A stretch of DNA of 64,000 nucleotides from Actinoplanes teichomyceticus ATCC 31121 (GCF_003711105.1 NZ_CP023865.1:310001-374000); one strand, 5' to 3'. Counted from the first letter of the stretch, positions 17,096-25,473 are shown. The notes: generated by a model from the sequence alone, not told the origin. A program made the numbers and translations.

Positions 17096-17971
17096 ATGAA
17101 ACCCGACACCGCCGGCGGCATCGACGTCGACGCTGAGGCCGGCGTCGTCGTGAGCACGGTGCGCCGTAACCCGGCGGAGCTGGCGCATCTGACCGGCCCG
17201 CCCGACGCCTGTCACCGGACCTACCGGCACGCCGCGAGCGCGGACCTCGCCGGGCTGCTGCGTCGGTTCTGGATTCCGGTCTGGTCCGTGCCGCCGGGGG
17301 AGGAGGCGCCGCAGCGGATCCTGCAGGATCCCGCCTGCCTCGTCGTGATCGGCGGCGACTACGCGCGCTTCTACGGCGTCGCGCCCGAGCTGTCGACGAC
17401 GACGCTCAGCGGTGACGGATGGGCCGTCGGGTTGGTGCTGGCGCCGGCTGCGGGTCACAGGATCGCCGGCCCGGTCGGCGACCTCAATGACCGCTACGTC
17501 GACCTGGAGGAGGTGCTCGGCGACGACGGGCGAGCCGTCGCCGACCGGGTACGGAGCCTTATGGCGCCGAATCCGCACGACCCGGCGGCCCACCGAGCCG
17601 TCATGGGCGCGTGCGAGGACACCTTGCGACGCTTCCTGCCGCTCGACGCGGACGGCGAACTCGTCAACGCTCTGGTCGCCGCCGTCGAGAACGATCGGGA
17701 ACTGCTGCAGGTCGCGCAGATCTGCGAGCGGTTCGACATCGGCGAGCGAGCCCTGCAGCGCCTCCTGCGCCGCCGCCTCGGGCTCACCCCCAAGTGCCTC
17801 ATCCAGCGCCGGCGGCTGCAGGCGGCCGCTGAGCGGCTGCGTCGGGAGAGCACCACTCAGGCCGATCTGGCCGCCGCCGTAGGCTACGCCGATCAGGCGC
17901 ACATGATCCGGGACTTCGTGCACGTCACCGGGACGACCCCCGGGCAGTTCCCCGCGGCGCAGCGATCATGA
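17096..17971 (+). CDS. AraC-family transcriptional regulator
   Basis: 291 residues. The N-terminal sensing region (about 25-175) is of the small uncharacterised type with FWIPVWSVPPGEE and DRYVDLEEVLG. The C-terminal AraC domain (about 190-285) holds two helix-turn-helix units, ERFDIGERALQRLLRRRLGL and AAAVGYADQAHMIRDFVHVT, and ends GTTPGQF as in the family. AGGTGG lies 6 nt before the ATG at 17096. It likely regulates the divergent DinB-like gene and itself from the 38-bp gap. Effector unknown. Confidence 0.83.
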   Translation: MKPDTAGGIDVDAEAGVVVSTVRRNPAELAHLTGPPDACHRTYRHAASADLAGLLRRFWIPVWSVPPGEEAPQRILQDPACLVVIGGDYARFYGVAPELSTTTLSGDGWAVGLVLAPAAGHRIAGPVGDLNDRYVDLEEVLGDDGRAVADRVRSLMAPNPHDPAAHRAVMGACEDTLRRFLPLDADGELVNALVAAVENDRELLQVAQICERFDIGERALQRLLRRRLGLTPKCLIQRRRLQAAAERLRRESTTQADLAAAVGYADQAHMIRDFVHVTGTTPGQFPAAQRS

Positions 17972-18065
17972 CACCTGCCCAACGGCGCGACCAGGCGCGG
18001 ACCGACCCGATGCTGAAAGTGGTCGTTCGGAGCCCGGGTGAGCAGCCCGCGCGCGGGGCAGCGGC

Positions 18066-19868
18066 CTACTCCCGGCCGCCGCGCGCGGTCGGGATCGTGG
18101 CGTGGCCGGGGTGGGGCGTGCCCGGCCCGGCGATGACGATCGGTGGCTCGATGCGGTGCACGGTGAGGGGTTGCTCGGGGCGCAGCCACGGCGCGTGCGG
18201 CTCACCGTCCGGGTCGGCCGCCCACCTGTGGCAGACCCGGTGCACGCCGAGCGGGTGGATGGTCAGCGTGCCGGTCGCGTCGATGTGCAGGCGCAGGAAG
18301 CTCTTCGCGTCCTCGATGCCCTGCCCGGCGTACAGCTCGTTGAGATTGACGTCGAACGCTCCGGCGACCAGCAGGTAGAGCGCCAGCAGCTGGGTCGCCG
18401 CGACGGCGATCACCGGGCCGTACAGGATCGCCGCGATGGCGAACGGTCCCGGCCACGCCCAGTCCTGGAACGGCAGCCGCAGCCACACCCACGTGCCCCC
18501 GGCGGCGAGCGCGATCTGTGCCAGGCCGTGGGTGACGCCGAGGATCCAGTGCCGCGCGTGTTTCGACGAGGCCGCGCCCGGCGGTTTCGCGAACAGCACC
18601 GTACCGGCCAGGATCAGCACGAGCATCAGCACCAGCGGGATGCTGAACAGCCGCTGGATGCTGCCGCCCTGCCGGGCCGCGCCGGCCATCGGCAGCATGG
18701 TCAGGGTGTGGATGATGCCGAGCATCGTGGCGAAGCCGGCGTTGCGTCGCGGCACCCGGTGGAACACGCCCCAGCTCAGCCGCCGGGACGTCCGTACGTC
18801 CGGGAAGCGGGCCACCAGGTCGTACTCCCGGCTGCGGCTGCGGTTGCGGGTCATGCTCTCGCGCGGCGGCACGACGAGCCGCTGCGGCAGCTTGTGGGTG
18901 CCCAGAAGGTACGCCCCGCCGCCCCCGCAGGTGATCAGTTCCCGGTCCTCGCCGGTGTAGCGCGCGTAGTGGTGCAGGTCCCCGGAGACGAGCACGCGCA
19001 CCTGGGCACCGGTGGGCGCGAGGATGGTGCGGATGAAGTAGTCGACCGCGTCGTACGCCTCGGGGTGGACCTCGGCCTTCACCCACGTGGGCGACGGCGT
19101 CATCAGGATGACCCGGTCGTCCGGCTCGACCTGCCGGGCGGCCCGCTCGAAGTAGAGCAGCTGCGGATCGTCGATGTACGCCCCGAACTGCTCGTCGACC
19201 GCGAACAGCCACCAGTTGCCCGGCAGCTTCACGGCGAAGTACGACCGGCGCTGCTCGGTGCGCCACCCGCCGATGTGGCCGTCCTTGCGGCGGGCGAACA
19301 GGCGCAGGAAGGCGGTCAGCCCGTCGTACCAGTCATGGTTTCCCGGCAGCGCGAACAGCGTGGGGCGCGGCTCCCCGGGCGGCGCCTCCGGCAACGCCGC
19401 GCGGTACGGCCCCTTCATCCGGTTCTCGTAGCCGTCGCCGCTGGCCAGCGGGTAGACCTGGTCGCCGCCCATCAGCAGCAGCCGCCCGCGCGGCAGCACG
19501 GCGCCGTCCACGGCGAGCTCGCGCTGGGCGAGCAGCCAGGCGATCGAATACGTCGCGTCGAAGCCGTCCCCGAGGTCGGCGACGTAGTCCAGCCAGATCT
19601 CGCCGTCGGCGGTCGCCGAGTGATCGAAGAAGTCGTCATCCAGCGCGTTCTGCAGCTCCCGCTTGTCCATGTACGCGCCGAACAGGATGGCGAGCAGCGC
19701 CCGCAGGCCGGTGCTGAGCAGCAGCAGCGGCGCGAGCCAGCCGATCGGCTTCCGGGGCGTGAACCCGAGCTGCTGCGGATCGAGACTGCTCGGCCGCGAC
19801 GGCACGGCCCGCTCCGCCTCGGCCGGACGCGGCTGCGGAACGACAGGCATCGACTGATCGTTCGTCAC
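18066..19868 (-). CDS. Membrane-bound metallophosphoesterase
   Basis: About 600 residues. A first hydrophobic segment (IGWLAPLLLLSTGLRALLAI) precedes a calcineurin-like phosphoesterase domain with DLGDGFD, GGDQVYP, PGNHDWYDG and SGDLHHYARY supplying the two-metal ligands; several transmembrane segments follow in the C-terminal third (IPLVLMLVLILAGTVLF and others). The substrate is unknown. Start is uncertain: GTG at 19868 (MTNDQSMPV) is chosen over a longer frame from 19952 that approaches the tRNA gene; neither has a good ribosome binding site. Confidence 0.8.
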   Translation of the reverse strand: MTNDQSMPVVPQPRPAEAERAVPSRPSSLDPQQLGFTPRKPIGWLAPLLLLSTGLRALLAILFGAYMDKRELQNALDDDFFDHSATADGEIWLDYVADLGDGFDATYSIAWLLAQRELAVDGAVLPRGRLLLMGGDQVYPLASGDGYENRMKGPYRAALPEAPPGEPRPTLFALPGNHDWYDGLTAFLRLFARRKDGHIGGWRTEQRRSYFAVKLPGNWWLFAVDEQFGAYIDDPQLLYFERAARQVEPDDRVILMTPSPTWVKAEVHPEAYDAVDYFIRTILAPTGAQVRVLVSGDLHHYARYTGEDRELITCGGGGAYLLGTHKLPQRLVVPPRESMTRNRSRSREYDLVARFPDVRTSRRLSWGVFHRVPRRNAGFATMLGIIHTLTMLPMAGAARQGGSIQRLFSIPLVLMLVLILAGTVLFAKPPGAASSKHARHWILGVTHGLAQIALAAGGTWVWLRLPFQDWAWPGPFAIAAILYGPVIAVAATQLLALYLLVAGAFDVNLNELYAGQGIEDAKSFLRLHIDATGTLTIHPLGVHRVCHRWAADPDGEPHAPWLRPEQPLTVHRIEPPIVIAGPGTPHPGHATIPTARGGRE

Positions 19869-19964
19869 GACAGGCACACTAGTCGCGGGGTACGACAACC
19901 GCCCGCGCGGAAGAGCAACCCGGGTGAGCGGCGGTCGGTCGATGCCGTACACTGAGTCACTGTT

Positions 19965-20038
19965 GCCGCCTTAGCTCAGTCGGCTAGAGCGACGCACTCG
20001 TAATGCGTAGGTCGTCGGTTCGATTCCGACAGGCGGCT
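19965..20038 (+). tRNA. tRNA-Thr (anticodon CGT)
   Basis: 74-nt cloverleaf without encoded CCA. Acceptor arms GCCGCCT and AGGCGGC pair fully; the anticodon stem ACGCA/TGCGT encloses loop CTCGTAA with anticodon CGT at 19999-20001; the T arm contains GGTTCGATTCC. The 3' half is the integration site of the adjacent element. Confidence 0.95.
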
Positions 20039-20039
20039 C
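19997..20039 (+). repeat. attL: tRNA-Thr 3' half
   Basis: 43-bp copy of the integration site, running from the anticodon loop to just past the acceptor stem. It matches 25146-25188 with one mismatch (G at 20007 against T at 25156). Confidence 0.92.
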
Positions 20040-20047
20040 GGGGAGAA

Positions 20048-20079
20048 AGCCCAGGTCAGTGACCTGGGCTTCTTCTTTT
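20048..20079 (+). terminator. Terminator after tRNA-Thr
   Basis: Stem AGCCCAGGTC/GACCTGGGCT (20048-20057 and 20061-20070) with an AGT loop, followed by TCTTCTTTT. A diverged copy follows attR. The integrase fragment on the other strand ends inside it. Confidence 0.85.
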
Positions 20080-20565
20080 GAAGAGATCGACGACGGCGTC
20101 CGGTAAGCCCGCAGTCCGCAGATGGTCCGCGCCCCGTGTGGCGGTCTGGTCGAGGCGGTCCGCTACGTGGTCGAGGTCGCCCTCGAAGAGGTCCGCGTAC
20201 ACGTCGAGGGTCATGGCCGCGGAGGCGTGGCCGAGCATCCGCTGGACCGCCTTGACGTTGGCGCCGGCCGCCACAGCGAGAGACGCCGCAGTGTGCCGCA
20301 GGTCGTGCGGAGTCAGGCCGGTCAGGCCCACCGATTCCGCCGCCGGAGTGAAGAACCGGGGCCGGAAGTTCGTGTTCCGCAGCGGCCCTCCGTTCGGCGA
20401 AGTGAACACGAGCGCGTCTCTGGACTTGCCGGCAACGTGAGCGGCCAGTTCCTCGACGAGGAAACGCGGGATCGGCACGGAGCGCCGCTGGTGGTTCTTC
20501 GGAGTGCCCTCGATCAGCTCCCCACGTACTTCGCTGAATACCACCGCCACGTTGACCCGGCGCCT
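20056..20565 (-). pseudogene. C-terminal fragment of a tyrosine-recombinase integrase
   Basis: About 165 codons matching the C-terminal catalytic domain of phage/AICE integrases: GTPKNHQRRSVPIPRFLVEEL, then the His-x-x-Arg box in LTPHDLRHTAASLAV, a histidine in VQRMLGHASAAMTLDVYADLF and the nucleophile Tyr in the same stretch. The N-terminal arm-binding domain and the first catalytic arginine are absent; the frame runs directly into RepSA sequence at about 20560. It cannot be active as it stands. It lies next to attL, as int does in AICEs. Confidence 0.85.
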
Positions 20566-20846
20566 GCGTACTGGACGTTCCAACCCACGGCGCGGCGCAG
20601 GTTCTGCCAATACCTGTCGAGCAGCCGTGGGAAATGGACGGCGTCCCAGGCCGCGCCGATAGTCGTACCGGGCCGGGTCGATGGGTGTGCCGAGCAGCGG
20701 GTCATCGTCGGTGTGCCGGCGACGGCAGGCACACGGCCGCCCGGCGTGGATCGAGTGGACCGGGCCGTAACTGTCCAGGGTCGGAGTCAGCCACATCGAG
20801 GGCCGGTGCTCGAGCGCAGGGATGCGTTGGAAATACTCACCGACCT
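20560..20846 (-). pseudogene. N-terminal/middle fragment of an AICE replication initiator (RepSA type)
   Basis: Two frames joined by a small frameshift near 20650 read RPSMWLTPTLDSYGPVH, then DDPLLGTPIDPARYDYRR and AWDAVHFPRLLDRYWQNLRR and AVGWNVQYAG. This is the conserved central part of RepSA-type initiators from pSAM2-like elements (P-S-M-x-L-T-x-T-L-x-S-Y-G and F-P-x-L-x-D-R-x-W-Q-N-L-R-R), recognised from memory. The usual continuation is missing because the sequence passes into integrase at about 20560. A deletion therefore removed the rest of repSA, any xis and the integrase N-terminus. Confidence 0.8.
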
Positions 20847-20932
20847 AACGTGCGACCACACCCCTGCTCTATGCCATGAAGGCTGGATGGGATGGCGGAA
20901 GGGCGGCAGCTGCCTTCGAGTGGCCGACCTAA

Positions 20933-21799
20933 CTAAGCAAAGGTTCGAAGGAACGCAATCGCATCAATGGCGCCGGCAAAACTAGCCTCAATGTGATCGC
21001 CGTTGGTGTAGACCAGCCTAACTTCGAACCGAATAAATCGCGCAGTCGCGGGACCGATTGAGTAAGAGTCGATAGCCAAGATGGCTTGCTCTAGTTCGGT
21101 GAACTGTTGCGGATTGCCATGCAGAGGAACTACAGTGACGTAGTCGACCTTGCGAATAATGCGCCCCTCTAGCTCCGCAACAAAGACTTCAAGATCTTTT
21201 TTCATGGTCTCGCGCAGATCGGCAGCTAGCTCTTGGCGCTTCGGTAGAGATTTGCCATTAAAAGCGTCGCATTGCTTCTGCCAAAAGTGATCTGGGGTGC
21301 CCTCACCGAGTCCGTTGATGTCAATCCCGTGTCGCGAGAATACCGCCACTGTCCGGACGAAGTCAAAATGAAGCACAACGTATCCATTGGTCGTAAGCTG
21401 GGTGAGAGCTGGCTTGGTCCACTCGCCAGCTACGACGGCGGCCCCGGTTGGCTTCACTTTAGCCCATGCCATAAGGACCGGGTCCAAAGCACCAGAAATT
21501 TCCTGGGCTTTAGCTTTGCTGTGTTTTGTATATCGACGCCATGCCGACTCGATGAATGCAGCTGGATTCCCCTGCTTACTCCTGGTGCCGCCGCGTTCAA
21601 GCACGAAATCGAGATCGTGCCCATTACCCTTACCGTCCCGCCATGTCACCTTCTTCCCTGAGCGGACCCCCGGCCTATCCCCGAAGCTGTCAAGGTAAAG
21701 GTCGTGCTTTCGGGCAAGATCCTGCAAAACAGGCTTGAGTGCTGCTTCCAACACACCGCCGATGATCTGCCCTAACAAGTGACCAGGTGCTTCTGCCAT
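20933..21799 (-). CDS. Probable type II restriction endonuclease
   Basis: 288 residues. Its ATG overlaps the methyltransferase stop by one base (TGATG), so the two are translationally coupled. HDLDFVLERGG (about 57-67) and AFIESAWRRYTKHSKAKAQEI (about 78-98) give an acidic-core pattern compatible with a PD-(D/E)XK nuclease, and the second stretch resembles enzymes encoded next to type II methyltransferases. Assignment rests on this pattern plus the coupling; the target sequence is unknown. Codon use is clearly less GC-rich than the chromosomal genes. An in-frame ATG 20 codons upstream (21859) lies inside the methyltransferase gene and is less likely. Confidence 0.68.
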   Translation of the reverse strand: MAEAPGHLLGQIIGGVLEAALKPVLQDLARKHDLYLDSFGDRPGVRSGKKVTWRDGKGNGHDLDFVLERGGTRSKQGNPAAFIESAWRRYTKHSKAKAQEISGALDPVLMAWAKVKPTGAAVVAGEWTKPALTQLTTNGYVVLHFDFVRTVAVFSRHGIDINGLGEGTPDHFWQKQCDAFNGKSLPKRQELAADLRETMKKDLEVFVAELEGRIIRKVDYVTVVPLHGNPQQFTELEQAILAIDSYSIGPATARFIRFEVRLVYTNGDHIEASFAGAIDAIAFLRTFA

Positions 21800-23082
21800 C
21801 AGTCGACCACCCAAAGCCGTCCCTCGTGGAGCGGCACTCGATGCTTCCGATTTTCCCACTTATCGTTACGAGTGCGAACCTTCTCAAATCTCCAGTCACG
21901 GAAGCCTGCTGCGATAGCAAGCGTGCCAAGCCACTTTTCGACGGGAACATGAACTCCGTAGGGTGCGGAGTCGCCGACAACGAAACATACTTGGCCACCA
22001 GTGGCAGTGGACCGTCGAATCTGTTGCCAAGCGGTGGCCATGTCATCGAAGTACGCCACAATCATCGAGTGATAAGCTTTCTTACCTCCTTTCGTCTGTC
22101 GAACCTCCGCTAGTTCAGCGTAAACCTCGGCGAGTTCCGCGCGTATGGGATCAAGGCCCGGCGAACTTTCCAGAACAGCATGGCCGTCATACCGGGCCAT
22201 CTGCTGCGTACATGACCGTACAAGTTTTTGCCGGAGCGGCTTAAGGTCGCCCCAGGATGCGATATCGCCAAGAAAGGTCATTTCCAATCTGGCGCTATCG
22301 GCATAATCATAGTTGTTGGCGTATGGCGGCGATGTGATCACTAGGTCCGCCCAACCTTCGCCAATTTCGAAGGGTTGCCTTACGTCAGCCTCAGAAAGCA
22401 GTGCCTGTGGCGCGGAAGGTAGCTCAGACTGGCGCAATGCCATGTCGCGGCCCATAATCTCTACTTGCTCTTGGAACGCATCGAAAGCCAGAGCCACCTT
22501 GGCTTTAGACTTGCCAGGGAGGACATACTGCCATTGTGCCGTACCCACGGGTGAACACTTACGAAGGATGGCAACCAAAGCTAACCACAGCAGGTCATCG
22601 ATGTCATCCCCCTGCTTGTACTCGTCGAGGGCGTTACGAAGAGCGAGCAAGGGACCAAGCGACTCCGGGGGGAAGCACTTGACGGTAAGATCGCTAGCCT
22701 CCGACAAGTCAGGTTGCAGATCATCGGCAGCAGCAATGACCTTCTTGGCGCGGACTCGAAACTCGTCTACGTTGGCGCTCCAGAGGAGCTTAGCTTGAGC
22801 TACGCGAGCGACAAAGGGGTGGAGCTCGACCCCTGCGCTCTCGGCTCCCACTGCTTGGGCTGCGAGTAGCGTCGTGCCAGAGCCCGCGAACGGATCTAGG
22901 ACGCGTCTTGCGGCATGCTTCTCAACCTCGGTTGCTACCCAGTCCGCGGAGAAGCCAGCTGAGTAGCGGAACCATCGGTGAACTGGCAGGGACATGTTGT
23001 TCGCAAAGGTCGTGCTGTTCGTCGACCTCCGCGTTACCGCCGCGGGCTCGGCGAAGAGGGTCGATTGAATCGGCTGTGGCAT
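21799..23082 (-). CDS. DNA methyltransferase (amino-methyltransferase, probable m4C type)
   Basis: 427 residues. S-adenosylmethionine motif I is RVLDPFAGSGTTLLAA (about 60-75) and catalytic motif IV is TSPPYANNYDYAD (about 258-270); SPPY is typical of N4-cytosine and some N6-adenine enzymes. The roughly 190 residues between the motifs would hold target recognition. Together with the coupled nuclease gene it forms a type II restriction-modification unit. Start: ATG at 23082 is preceded by TAGCAT (minus strand, 23094 to 23089) and only 6 nt, with no ribosome binding site, so the message is probably leaderless. Lower GC than its surroundings points to horizontal origin. Confidence 0.88.
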   Translation of the reverse strand: MPQPIQSTLFAEPAAVTRRSTNSTTFANNMSLPVHRWFRYSAGFSADWVATEVEKHAARRVLDPFAGSGTTLLAAQAVGAESAGVELHPFVARVAQAKLLWSANVDEFRVRAKKVIAAADDLQPDLSEASDLTVKCFPPESLGPLLALRNALDEYKQGDDIDDLLWLALVAILRKCSPVGTAQWQYVLPGKSKAKVALAFDAFQEQVEIMGRDMALRQSELPSAPQALLSEADVRQPFEIGEGWADLVITSPPYANNYDYADSARLEMTFLGDIASWGDLKPLRQKLVRSCTQQMARYDGHAVLESSPGLDPIRAELAEVYAELAEVRQTKGGKKAYHSMIVAYFDDMATAWQQIRRSTATGGQVCFVVGDSAPYGVHVPVEKWLGTLAIAAGFRDWRFEKVRTRNDKWENRKHRVPLHEGRLWVVD

Positions 23083-23339
23083 GGGGCGATGCTACGGCAC
23101 AGATGACATAGACGGCGTTTGCAGTGCCGCTAGGAACAGGGGTAGGGACCGGCAGCGGGCGGCGAACGGAAGCACGGGACACGGGCGGCCAAGCTGTGTC
23201 GAGGGTCAGGGAGCGTTTGCCCGCGTTCGAACACGTGTGTCCTAGTCTCGCACGCATCGCGCGAACCCAAACCACAGACAGGAGTCTTGCGCCGGTTAGT
23301 CAATCTTGGCGTTTTCATCCATCCGCAACGCTGGGCGCC

Positions 23340-23367
23340 TTGTCGAAGACATCTGGACGTGTACGGT
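23340..23367 (+). promoter_or_regulatory. Leaderless promoter of the EVE-like gene
   Basis: -35-like TTGTCG (23340-23345), 16-bp spacer, -10 TACGGT (23362-23367), then 6 nt to ATG at 23374. The 291-bp gap 23083-23373 also contains the divergent methyltransferase promoter. Confidence 0.5.
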
Positions 23368-23373
23368 GAGGGC

Positions 23374-23898
23374 ATGGTTGATCAGGCGGCTCACCTTTTC
23401 GTGATCGGGGAACGCCGAGCGCTCGCATGGGTCCTCACACAATCAAAGATGGGTTTCACCAAGCCTGGCGATGCACGGTCCCTATCGGCAGGGGATATTG
23501 CTTACATATACACGACCAGATCATGCTTTGGTAATCCAAAAGTCCATCGAAGCCGCGTCATTGGTAAAGCCCGAGTGCTTTCCAAAATTCGCTACTTGAG
23601 CCGACGGCAGATAGTTGGCGGACATATCATTTCAGCCGACTGCGAGATTGAACTGATGAACCTATGTCCGTACGGAGATGGTGTTGACTTTGCGGCCCTC
23701 GTTCCCAGACTTTCTGGTTTTACAGACTCTGGGTGGGCCACCCAAGTCCGGCGCAGCGCTCGACCGCTGGCCCAAGGGGATGCGAGCATATTGAGTGCCG
23801 AACTGCATAAACTGGCTGCCGCACCCGCCCTCGTTATCCAAGATTATCTGACCCGGGAAGATAGTGGGGCGGCAAGCCATGACGCCGGTCGTGCGTAA
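23374..23898 (+). CDS. EVE/PUA-like domain protein
   Basis: 174 residues from ATG 23374. The pattern HLFVIGERRALAWVL, SLSAGDIAYIYTTRSCFGNP and SRVIGKARVLSK resembles the EVE/PUA-like fold (G-D-x-x-x-x-Y and I-G-x-x-x-V features), a small domain that in other systems binds modified bases in DNA or RNA. It is encoded divergently from the restriction-modification pair, so recognition of modified DNA is an attractive inference, but the family match is by eye and no catalytic domain is attached. Composition is less GC-rich than the chromosome, as for the rest of the cargo. Confidence 0.6.
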   Translation: MVDQAAHLFVIGERRALAWVLTQSKMGFTKPGDARSLSAGDIAYIYTTRSCFGNPKVHRSRVIGKARVLSKIRYLSRRQIVGGHIISADCEIELMNLCPYGDGVDFAALVPRLSGFTDSGWATQVRRSARPLAQGDASILSAELHKLAAAPALVIQDYLTREDSGAASHDAGRA

Positions 23899-24039
23899 CG
23901 AATCGCAATGAATATGCTGGCGTTGACAGCTAAAGCTGACACCTACCTGCTCGCTCGTGCTTGACGAATTGCTCGACGGTCGCGCCCGCCCAATGCTGCG
24001 GCATGAACAGACTGCCGAATTAGTCTTTTCTGGATCAAG

Positions 24040-24059
24040 GCGCCGCGCAAGCGCGGCGC
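24040..24059. repeat. 20-bp palindrome in the mobile element
   Basis: Arms GCGCCGCGC (24040-24048) and GCGCGGCGC (24051-24059) around AA, in the 250-bp gap before the membrane protein gene. It may be a terminator for the gene at 23374 or a protein-binding site of the element. Confidence 0.6.
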
Positions 24060-24148
24060 GGGCCGGTCGCGCTCGGCCTGCTGGCGGGCTCCGCCGGCAT
24101 CGGCCGGCACGCCGGCCAGGACTTGATCGACGCGGACACAATGACGCC

Positions 24149-24904
24149 ATGGGTGAGGTTCAAAGCTGGGTGGTGCCGATCAGTGCGAAGACCGCTGGCG
24201 CGTTGGTGGGCGGCGGCGTTGGAAGCTTGATCGTGCTGGCCGGCTTGGCGACAAGCAATCCGCTGCTGGTGATCGGGGGGCCGGCGTTGGCCGCTGCGGC
24301 CACTGAGCGCATGACCGAATTTGCTGTGAAGCAGTGGACCGATCGAGCGGAGCGCGTCGAGCGATTCGGGACTACTGCTGCTGAGCAGTCGGGTACCTCG
24401 CTGGAGACGCTGCTCGATGATGCGGTAGCGGATCCACAGAAGCTGGAGGTTCTCAGCCGGGCGGCTGAGGCCGCATCACGGGCTCTCGATCAGGAGAAGA
24501 TCGATCTGCTGGCCCGCGTCTACGCATCAGGCGTTTACGACCAGGCGTTGATCGATGAGAGCAACATCCTGATCGACAATATTCGACAGATCGAGGGGCC
24601 GCACATCCGAGTCATGCAGGTCTTGGCCTCGCCAGGTCCGCGCACCTTGAAGATCGGCGAGAAGGACGCAGGGCAAACGATCGAGGCTTGGCCAGAACCG
24701 GAACTTGCCGTCGCGGCCAAGGCTGGAGATGCGTTGTCGGCGCTCATCGCGAAGCTGGTCAGCCTAGGGTTCGTCTACGACGAGGGACAGGGGCGTTGGG
24801 ACTACCAGCCGTTCTGGCAGCTCACTCCTCTCGGTAGGAACTGCCTCACCTACCTGGCACAGAGGGTGCCGTCGGACCACGATGGTGTCGGGTCGGCGTC
24901 GTAG
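24149..24904 (+). CDS. Membrane-anchored protein of unknown function, element cargo
   Basis: 251 residues. A hydrophobic hairpin (about 12-50: AGALVGGGVGSLIVLAGLAT then NPLLVIGGPALAAAA) is followed by a long helical cytoplasmic part (ALDQEKIDLLARVYASGVYD and DESNILIDNIRQIEGPHIRV) and a C-terminal region ending FWQLTPLGRNCLTYL, which looks like a winged-helix end (LTPLGR). I do not recognise a family. It lies between the EVE-like gene and attR and is therefore cargo. A membrane helper or effector of the defence island is possible but unsupported. The ATG at 24149 has a weak ribosome binding site. Confidence 0.62.
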   Translation: MGEVQSWVVPISAKTAGALVGGGVGSLIVLAGLATSNPLLVIGGPALAAAATERMTEFAVKQWTDRAERVERFGTTAAEQSGTSLETLLDDAVADPQKLEVLSRAAEAASRALDQEKIDLLARVYASGVYDQALIDESNILIDNIRQIEGPHIRVMQVLASPGPRTLKIGEKDAGQTIEAWPEPELAVAAKAGDALSALIAKLVSLGFVYDEGQGRWDYQPFWQLTPLGRNCLTYLAQRVPSDHDGVGSAS

Positions 24905-25145
24905 ATGCTGCCGCGCCGCTTCGCGGCTTGCCCTCGAATATCGGGGTGCGGCGGTGGCGATGGTCGCTGAGGGCTCGTGCGGTTGTGCGCGGTAGCGCCG
25001 ACCACGAGAGACGACCGGCCAAGATCGAGTAGTCCGCATCTGGTCCGCGCGAAGTCCGCAGAGGCAGTGAAGTGCTGTCAGATCTTGACAAGCGTTTCCG
25101 CAGTTCAGCGACGTTCGCGCAGCTAGATCAACGATTTTGTTTGGT

Positions 25146-25188
25146 CTCGTAATGCTTAGGTCGTCGGTTCGATTCCGACAGGCGGCTC
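25146..25188 (+). repeat. attR: second copy of the tRNA-Thr 3' half
   Basis: Matches 19997-20039 with one mismatch that would break the anticodon stem. There is no 5' half, so it is not a tRNA gene. The 241 bp before it (24905-25145) are the element's right arm; I see no gene there. Confidence 0.92.
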
Positions 25189-25194
25189 AGAAAG

Positions 25195-25229
25195 AAACCC
25201 CAGGTCACCGACCTGGGGTTTCTTCTTTT
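25195..25229 (+). terminator. Terminator copy after attR
   Basis: 12-bp stem AAACCCCAGGTC/GACCTGGGGTTT (25195-25206 and 25210-25221) followed by CTTCTTTT; a diverged copy of the hairpin behind tRNA-Thr. Confidence 0.75.
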
Positions 25230-25314
25230 GATGAATTCCACGACGGTCCGGTCCGTCGATGGTTCGCATCCTGCCGTGCGACCCGGTCGAGCGGTCCGCC
25301 ACCCGGTCGAGGGG
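25216..25314 (-). pseudogene. Second integrase 3' remnant outside attR
   Basis: On the minus strand DRVADRSTGSHGRMRT followed by GPDRR aligns with HVADRLDQTATRGADHLRT and LPDAVV at the end of the 20.1-kb integrase fragment, and the DNA past the hairpin is likewise similar. This is the end of a second, related integrase, placed where an element previously inserted at the same tRNA would have had its own. The interval 25230-25473 holds nothing else that I can recognise. Confidence 0.6.
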
Positions 25315-25473
25315 CGGCTCCTTGATCCAAGGGCGGCGCGGGTGATCCACAGGTCAGGGGCCCGGTGGGCCAGGCCCGGTCGATCCGGTGGCGCCGGCCG
25401 CCCGGCTCAGGGGAGGGCGACCCGACATGGCGCCCCGTATACTTTGCCCTCCACAAATCGGACAGGATAGTTG

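Larger units (their letters stand above)
19997..25188. mobile_element. Decayed tRNA-Thr-integrated element (AICE-like) carrying a restriction-modification cargo
   Basis: Bounded by a 43-bp direct repeat of the tRNA-Thr 3' half (19997-20039 and 25146-25188, one mismatch). Inside, from the left: an integrase fragment next to the att site, a RepSA replication-initiator fragment, then restriction enzyme, methyltransferase, EVE-like and membrane protein genes. The cargo (about 20.9-24.0 kb) is visibly less GC-rich than its flanks. An att site in a tRNA with integrase and RepSA beside it is the layout of actinomycete integrative and conjugative elements. No transfer gene remains, so the element is probably immobile. 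Confidence 0.88.

Noticed and set aside
20514..20732. Independent 72-codon gene
   Set aside because: It is the frameshifted continuation of the RepSA fragment, not a separate gene.
25146..25188. A second tRNA-Thr gene
   Set aside because: Only the 3' half is present and the mismatch at 25156 breaks the anticodon stem; it is attR.
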